This document shows positions 59,614 to 64,000 of a stretch of 64,000 bases of DNA, piece after piece. The DNA comes from Verrucomicrobiota bacterium (GTDB lineage Bacteria; Verrucomicrobiota; Verrucomicrobiia; Opitutales; Opitutaceae): contig JAEZUE010000037.1 in assembly GCA_023443455.1 (NCBI GenBank), positions 124,001 to 188,000 of the forward strand, read 5' to 3'. The position numbers and the translations under genes are program-made. Below the pieces are notes generated by a model. That model was given only the letters and a program-made list of their open reading frames with translations. It did no database searches and had not been told where the DNA came from. The first letter of the stretch is position 1. Each line of letters opens with the position of its first letter.

Positions 59614-60750
59614 TCAATGATTCTTGATTGGTGCCGAACAGCGAGAACGAGCGTCCAGAAGAGCATTGATCATCCGTTCGTAGCTGTACTTCTCCGCCGT
59701 ACCTTTTGCGAGAGGAGCGCGCCTTCGCACCCATTCTTCGCGCCTGCGGAAAATTTCTCCTAGTTCAGAAGCTAACGCAGGCACCGAGTTCTGTTTGAAA
59801 AACGCCGCGGTCTCTCCGTCCACGCAGGTTTCGATCTCTGGCGAATGTGGTTCGCCCTTAGCGACAAGAATCGGTACTCCAAAGGCGAGTGATTGCGTCG
59901 CTGAGAGCCCCACATAGCCTGGAGAGAGCGAAACCAGCGAAGTGGCGTAGAACTCTCGCAATCGATCAATATCCGAGACATGCCCCATGAAAGCACATGG
60001 GACTCCCAGTTCGCGTGCCAGAGCCTCCGACCTCGCCCGCTCCGGCCCGTCTCCCACCATCAGGAGTCGGCTGGTCTTCGCCAGTCCCCCGCTCTTATAT
60101 GCTGCGGCGAACCCCCGAATCGCCAATTCCGGTTTCTTCTCGCGAATCAACCGGCCAACATAGATCACATCGGTGACCTGTTCGACCGGGAGTTGCGGCG
60201 TCCAACAATCTCGCGCATGCATTACGGCATTGGGAGCCACCAGAACGCTCAAGTTCGGTCGCTCGATGCGAAGGGCTGAAGCTTGGGTTTCAGTATAGCA
60301 AACAAAGCAACTCGCTCGATCCAGAAGCCAAGAACGAACTCGCATCGCCAATCCCGTTCTCGAACGGCCGGAAGTATGCCCCCAGAATCCTGTCAACAGC
60401 CCTGCCTGCGCCCGACGCCGCACGGTTATCCACGTCGACGGGGCCCGGAGATTGAACTCGAATATCGCCAAACCGGGAGTCCGCCAATGCCTCCCCATAC
60501 CACACTGCCACAAGACTCGATTTCCAAGCAGCCACCGATTCGCCAGCGGATGCGGCACCAGATCGCGCGGCACTGGTGCGTTCATACCGCCGGAAGACCA
60601 CTGGCCCCCACACGTCAGTTTGAATCCATCCCCCAGCCGATCCTTCAACCCGCGGAACACGGGTAATCTATAGTCAGGTACAATCGTCTGATGAATCCAA
60701 AGCCGTTCGGAACGCAGTTGTTCCTGGCAGATGCTTGAAGAGACACTCAT
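59614..60750 (-). CDS. GT4 family glycosyltransferase
   Basis: 378 residues, GT-B fold. An acceptor-domain block QCGMGRHWRTPGLAIFEFNL is followed by SCFVCYTETQASALRIERPN, DVIYVGRLIREKKPELAIRG, LMVGDGPERARSEALAREL and, in the EX7E region, SPGYVGLSATQSLAFGVPIL, where the first Glu of the motif is not evident. The start overlaps the next gene's stop (TGATG). A role in repeat-unit assembly follows from its position. Confidence 0.88.
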   Translation of the reverse strand: MSVSSSICQEQLRSERLWIHQTIVPDYRLPVFRGLKDRLGDGFKLTCGGQWSSGGMNAPVPRDLVPHPLANRWLLGNRVLWQCGMGRHWRTPGLAIFEFNLRAPSTWITVRRRAQAGLLTGFWGHTSGRSRTGLAMRVRSWLLDRASCFVCYTETQASALRIERPNLSVLVAPNAVMHARDCWTPQLPVEQVTDVIYVGRLIREKKPELAIRGFAAAYKSGGLAKTSRLLMVGDGPERARSEALARELGVPCAFMGHVSDIDRLREFYATSLVSLSPGYVGLSATQSLAFGVPILVAKGEPHSPEIETCVDGETAAFFKQNSVPALASELGEIFRRREEWVRRRAPLAKGTAEKYSYERMINALLDARSRCSAPIKNH

Positions 60751-61964
60751 CAGCTAGCCCGGTTGACCGAAGTGCCCAAATTGCTCGTCCGTACTGTCCT
60801 GCGGTACGACTGCCAGGTATGAAGTTCCGCATTTCTCCGAGCGTTTCGCCCCATCTCAACGCGGCGCGGATCTTCAAATAGCGAGCGAAGGGCCTCCGCT
60901 AAAGCGATCTCGTCCCCGACCGGTACGACAAAGCCATCAAGCCCGTTTCGCGCCCAGCTGCCGGCATTGGGAGAAACCACTACCGGCAATCCCGAAGCCA
61001 TCGCTTCACCGACCACCAGTGCTGACCCCTCCCATAACGACGGCAGCGCAAACGCATGGCATCGCCCCAACTCCCGAATCAGGTCCGCCTGCGGCAAATG
61101 CCCGTGGAATACCGCAATCTGCTCCCACGACGAGAAACCACCCGGGAGGTCCGACACATTGCCGAACACATGCACTCGAACACGACCGGCAATACGGGCC
61201 GCTCGGAGGAGCCGCAGCAAACCTTTCCGCAAGGCTCCGCTGCCAATGAATGCGACCTCCAATGGCTCAGAATCATGACGGCGGCGTTCGCGGTAGGCCC
61301 AGCGCTCCAAATCTACGCCGTATTCGGCGACAACGACTTTGCTCGGAACGACTCCGTGCTTCAGCAGGGAACTCCGCACAAACTCGGAACCTGCAAGAAT
61401 GGTATGAGCAAGGGAGTACTCCGCTTCATTCATCGCAATTCGGTCGGCCGCGAAACCAAGCCCGTCCAATGCCGCTCGATCCCTGACGCCAAGCGCATCG
61501 GCCTCCCGCAACAACACATCGCGCCCCTGCCGGCGGTCGGCAATGTACTGCTCCAGCACCAAAGGCCGGCCGCAGCCATGAAGGCGTTCGAACACCCGCT
61601 CGGCGTGAACGCAGGGCAGATGCACTCCCGCCTGTGCCCGGTTTGACTCCGCAACAACCGAGTCTTCCCAGTTGGAATCGGAGGTCGAGCTTCCCAGAAG
61701 CCGGAACACGTTCCGCCTCAGCAAATCCGGCTGCGCTACAAGAACATGCTCATCCAGGTGGGGAAACGAGTAATTGCAGAGTTTCTTCGCCGAACCCGTG
61801 TAGCGCGCCGCCAAGCGTAGGGCCGCTGCCACCGGTCCGCCCCCGACATAGACTTCCGTTACCCAGCGCGCCAACGCACCGGCCTCCAGATAGGCCAGCG
61901 CCGTTTGGTAGAGGTGATGGCGGCGGGGATGCCCAACGACGAAACAAGATGGGGGCTTACTCAT
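60750..61964 (-). CDS. GT4 family glycosyltransferase
   Basis: 404 residues. N-terminal FVVGHPRRHHLYQTALAYLE with conserved His residues; middle LVLEQYIADRRQGRDVLLRE and LAGSEFVRSSLLKHGVVPSK; donor domain VAFIGSGALRKGLLRLLRAA, FHGHLPQADLIRELGRCHAF and the EX7E motif PSLWEGSALVVGEAMASGLP. Likely a retaining glycosyltransferase of the O-unit pathway. The flippase gene ends 4 bp upstream. Confidence 0.9.
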   Translation of the reverse strand: MSKPPSCFVVGHPRRHHLYQTALAYLEAGALARWVTEVYVGGGPVAAALRLAARYTGSAKKLCNYSFPHLDEHVLVAQPDLLRRNVFRLLGSSTSDSNWEDSVVAESNRAQAGVHLPCVHAERVFERLHGCGRPLVLEQYIADRRQGRDVLLREADALGVRDRAALDGLGFAADRIAMNEAEYSLAHTILAGSEFVRSSLLKHGVVPSKVVVAEYGVDLERWAYRERRRHDSEPLEVAFIGSGALRKGLLRLLRAARIAGRVRVHVFGNVSDLPGGFSSWEQIAVFHGHLPQADLIRELGRCHAFALPSLWEGSALVVGEAMASGLPVVVSPNAGSWARNGLDGFVVPVGDEIALAEALRSLFEDPRRVEMGRNARRNAELHTWQSYRRTVRTSNLGTSVNRAS

Positions 61965-61968
61965 TCAT

Positions 61969-63324
61969 CTAGGTCCCAATGACCGTTTTCCCAAATCCCT
62001 CGCGAAAGACCCGGGCGAGGCCGCGAAGGGAAAACAAGGTCCAAACACTAAAGGACTCGGCACGAGCACCATGCAGTAGTCCCGCAAAGCAGTAGACGGA
62101 ATTCGCAAGAGCAAACGCCCCCGGTATTGCCAATAGGCCAAAGACCGAAGTGAGCCCCCCACCGACCAACAACGCCACCACATTGACCACTAAATAGATC
62201 TTACTCAATTGCCCCACTCGATTCGTGGCCCAGCAAACAAGGCACGCCAGTGTGGTCGCACCAAACGTCACAGCTTCGATGCTGCATGCAATGCAAAGGA
62301 TCCACTCGATTCCCAGGTCTTTCCGGGTCCACCATTCCACAATTTCGGGACCAATGAGTGTTGCGGCCACGACAAATGGAGCACCAGCCAACATCGGGAT
62401 CATCACCGCAACAGACTGCAAATCCCGGATTCGGGAACGGTCTTGACTAGCACAGGCTACAGTCATTTCGGGCTGGATCGCCGTGGTGAGCATCCCTGTG
62501 CCATGAGTGAAGAAACGCGCCAGTTGCCGGCATACACTTAGGGCAACCACAGCCGGAGCCCCAAGAAGGTGGTTCACCGCCAGGACGGTGCCTTGATTCA
62601 TCAGTGCGTTTGAAACCGGGAAAGACAGATAGGCAACTCCCGTCGGTAACAGCGCCTTCAAGTCCTCCCAACGTCCTTCAAACAGCGACAGGCGTACGGC
62701 CGGGAGCGCGGACTTCGCGCGGCTGTACTGAAAAATTGCCCCCGCCAACCGCACACAGAATAGGCCTCCCGAGACCGCGATAAACCCTCCGTCGGCGAAG
62801 AGGACCAGCGTCACACACCCTACCTCCGCCAAACGTGTGTGCGCGTTGACCGAGAGAAACTCGGGCACACGACGGGCAGCGCGATATAATGCGCCAACCA
62901 GCCCGATCTGCATCCAAACGAGCGTGTAACCACAAAGGAGAACGACTGTCGGAAAAAACTCCCGCCACGGCACATCTTCCACACCTAGCCACGACCGTAC
63001 CGGAAACACAGAAGCACCGGCACAGCATATTCCAAGAACGAGGGAGAACCCGACCAACTGATACTTCCACGCGGCGTTGAAACAAGCCTGCGCTTTGTCA
63101 GCGCGTCCTCTCTCCACCTCCAATGTCACCGCATTCCCGACAACGTTGGAAAGCCCGATGTCCGTGAACACGAACAATGCTGGCACCGTGAAAAGCACCA
63201 ACCAATGCCCATAGGTCTCGGCTCCCCAGAAATGCAGATACACCGGGACCAGCACCAGCTGGCTCGCCAGATTGGCTCCGGTGAGGTACGCGCTGCCGAA
63301 GAGATTGCGACGGACTCCGGCCAT
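61969..63324 (-). CDS. Wzx-like polysaccharide flippase
   Basis: 451 residues with twelve or more predicted helices and the MOP/MATE superfamily pattern; it begins MAGVRRNLFGSAYLTGANLA with FWGAETYGHWLVLFTVPALF shortly after. It would flip the undecaprenyl-linked repeat unit to the periplasm for the Wzy-like polymerase. It is the first gene of the low-GC glycosyltransferase block; its promoter should lie in the 300-bp gap upstream. Confidence 0.88.
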   Translation of the reverse strand: MAGVRRNLFGSAYLTGANLASQLVLVPVYLHFWGAETYGHWLVLFTVPALFVFTDIGLSNVVGNAVTLEVERGRADKAQACFNAAWKYQLVGFSLVLGICCAGASVFPVRSWLGVEDVPWREFFPTVVLLCGYTLVWMQIGLVGALYRAARRVPEFLSVNAHTRLAEVGCVTLVLFADGGFIAVSGGLFCVRLAGAIFQYSRAKSALPAVRLSLFEGRWEDLKALLPTGVAYLSFPVSNALMNQGTVLAVNHLLGAPAVVALSVCRQLARFFTHGTGMLTTAIQPEMTVACASQDRSRIRDLQSVAVMIPMLAGAPFVVAATLIGPEIVEWWTRKDLGIEWILCIACSIEAVTFGATTLACLVCWATNRVGQLSKIYLVVNVVALLVGGGLTSVFGLLAIPGAFALANSVYCFAGLLHGARAESFSVWTLFSLRGLARVFREGFGKTVIGT

Positions 63325-63629
63325 CAGTAGTGGCTTGAGCCGGCTCCGCCGGCGACGAGGGTTTCCATGCTACGATTGCTGAGGATTCCTGTTGTCCGAG
63401 TCCCTCATTCCCGGCTCCACACCGAGCTTCGCCCCGTCACTTCCCGGGGAGGTGACTGCGAAGGCGCTGTGGTTGACGCGCATTTTCGGTGGACTGTGGC
63501 CAGTGACCGCTGGCCGATTTCTGCTCTGCTTCGCACGGTGGTCGGCCGTGCTGTTCGCGGTGCGGACGCGAGGTCCGACCTTACATTTCTGCTATATACC
63601 GGTCTTTATGCTCTCTGCGTTCCATACGG
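63325..63629. other. Gap without a recognised gene
   Basis: About 305 bp between the flippase start and the regulator stop. Plus-strand frames are open here (from 63392), but no family, ribosome-binding site or convincing codon pattern was found. The piece CTCTGCGTTCCATACGGTTAAATC near 63614 resembles the AACCGCAAAGAAC-type dispersed repeat. The flippase promoter is expected in this gap but was not identified. Confidence 0.4.
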
Positions 63630-64000
63630 TTAAATCTTCCGTCGCCCCTTGCCGAGAAACGTCTGCAGCAATGGCAGCAGGTGCAGCGCCTTGCGGTGCC
63701 AAACCTGCAGGCTGCCGAGGCGTTGTTCGATGAACTCCCGGTGCACGGAATCCTCCGGGCCGATCTTCCCCTGGAGCATATTGAGCTTCTCGACACCGGC
63801 CTCCAGCGGGTTGCGGAAACGATGCTGCAACACCCCGCCGAGCAACCGCCGCAGCTCGGTCTCGGGCTTGAACAACTCCCGGCGACCTTCCCCGCCCTCG
63901 ACCGCGTGCACCGCCCCGAGTTCGCGCAGGAAACGCAGCCCTTGGCTGGCGGAACCATTGCTGATCCCGAGGTAGGCGACGACATCGGCGAACGCGAGCG
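63630..64000 (-). CDS. GbsR/MarR family transcriptional regulator, partial
   Basis: The 5' end lies beyond the window. The visible 122 codons start LAFADVVAYLGISNGSASQG followed by LRFLRELGAVHAVEGGEGRR, a winged helix-turn-helix of the GbsR type, and continue with FKPETELRRLLGGVLQHRFR and a C-terminal helical tail (RKALHLLPLLQTFLGKGRRK). The GTG at 63911 is an internal codon, not the start. Its position at the head of the polysaccharide genes suggests it controls them. Confidence 0.75.
   Translation of the reverse strand, partial: LAFADVVAYLGISNGSASQGLRFLRELGAVHAVEGGEGRRELFKPETELRRLLGGVLQHRFRNPLEAGVEKLNMLQGKIGPEDSVHREFIEQRLGSLQVWHRKALHLLPLLQTFLGKGRRKI

Noticed and set aside
63392..63733. Plus-strand frame between the flippase and the regulator
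   Set aside because: It overlaps the 3' end of the GbsR-type gene, has no ribosome-binding site and shows no family resemblance.

Overview
High-GC bacterial chromosome fragment. A PEP-CTERM protein, an EpsI-type protein, DUF4838, GH9 and DUF4380 proteins, an actinobacterial-type RpiB and very many short dispersed palindromic repeats all suggest a Verrucomicrobiota member, probably of the Opitutus type. That assignment is inference; there is no rRNA or other marker gene. No tRNA, rRNA, CRISPR array or complete transposase gene was seen.

Layout. (1) 1-2.6 kb, minus strand: a sulfate-assimilation operon of Rrf2-type regulator, YezD-like small protein, anion-selective porin and sulfate-binding protein (cut by the window edge). 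(2) 2.7-11 kb, housekeeping: MBL-fold hydrolase, DUF6941-like protein, GDP-L-fucose synthase, two paralogous small lipoproteins around a HAD phosphatase, RpiB, MenB and the Kup potassium transporter. (3) 11.5-26.5 kb: a long minus-strand cluster reading TonB-dependent receptor, truncated chelation-domain ORF, FecCD-type permease, FecE-type ATPase, FecB-type binding protein, TrmO-like protein with an FmdE-like C-terminus, TonB, SAM methyltransferase, cytoplasmic binding-protein-like protein, HypB/UreG-like GTPase, orphan ABC-type ATPase, ModA and a fused ModB-ModC. A divergent regulator with an XRE helix-turn-helix and a periplasmic-binding-protein-like sensor sits at its head. This is the most interesting region: it looks like an outer-membrane-to-cytosol uptake and processing system for a metal or oxyanion (molybdate or tungstate is the best guess) containing several proteins with no assigned role. 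(4) 26.8-33 kb: unknown protein, bifunctional nuclease, Dus, aquaporin, spermidine-synthase-like protein, an OPT transporter remnant and a frameshifted PEP-CTERM gene. (5) 33-39.5 kb: DUF4380 protein, GH9 glycosidase and M16 protease, all exported. (6) 39.7-64 kb: an exopolysaccharide/O-antigen locus. It holds a CapD/PglF-type dehydratase, an EpsI protein, a PglD/NeuD acetyltransferase, a small module of ligase, SDR and acyl carrier protein, a DUF4838 protein, a PglC-type transferase, a fusion of a WecA-like transferase with a PglE-like aminotransferase, an epimerase, a toxin-antitoxin pair with a nonsense-mutated toxin, five GT4 glycosyltransferases, an acetyltransferase, a Wzy-like polymerase, a Wzx-like flippase and a GbsR/MarR regulator. 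DNA from about 55.9 to 63.3 kb is visibly richer in A+T than the rest, as is usual for horizontally acquired O-antigen genes.

A second theme runs through the window. At least four families of short palindromic repeats occur between genes, at gene ends (where they can supply the stop codon) and in frame inside coding sequences (ATPase at 14.3-15.5 kb, epimerase at 51.8-52.9 kb, glycosyltransferase at 53.9-55.3 kb). They resemble the protein-coding palindromic elements known from Rickettsia.
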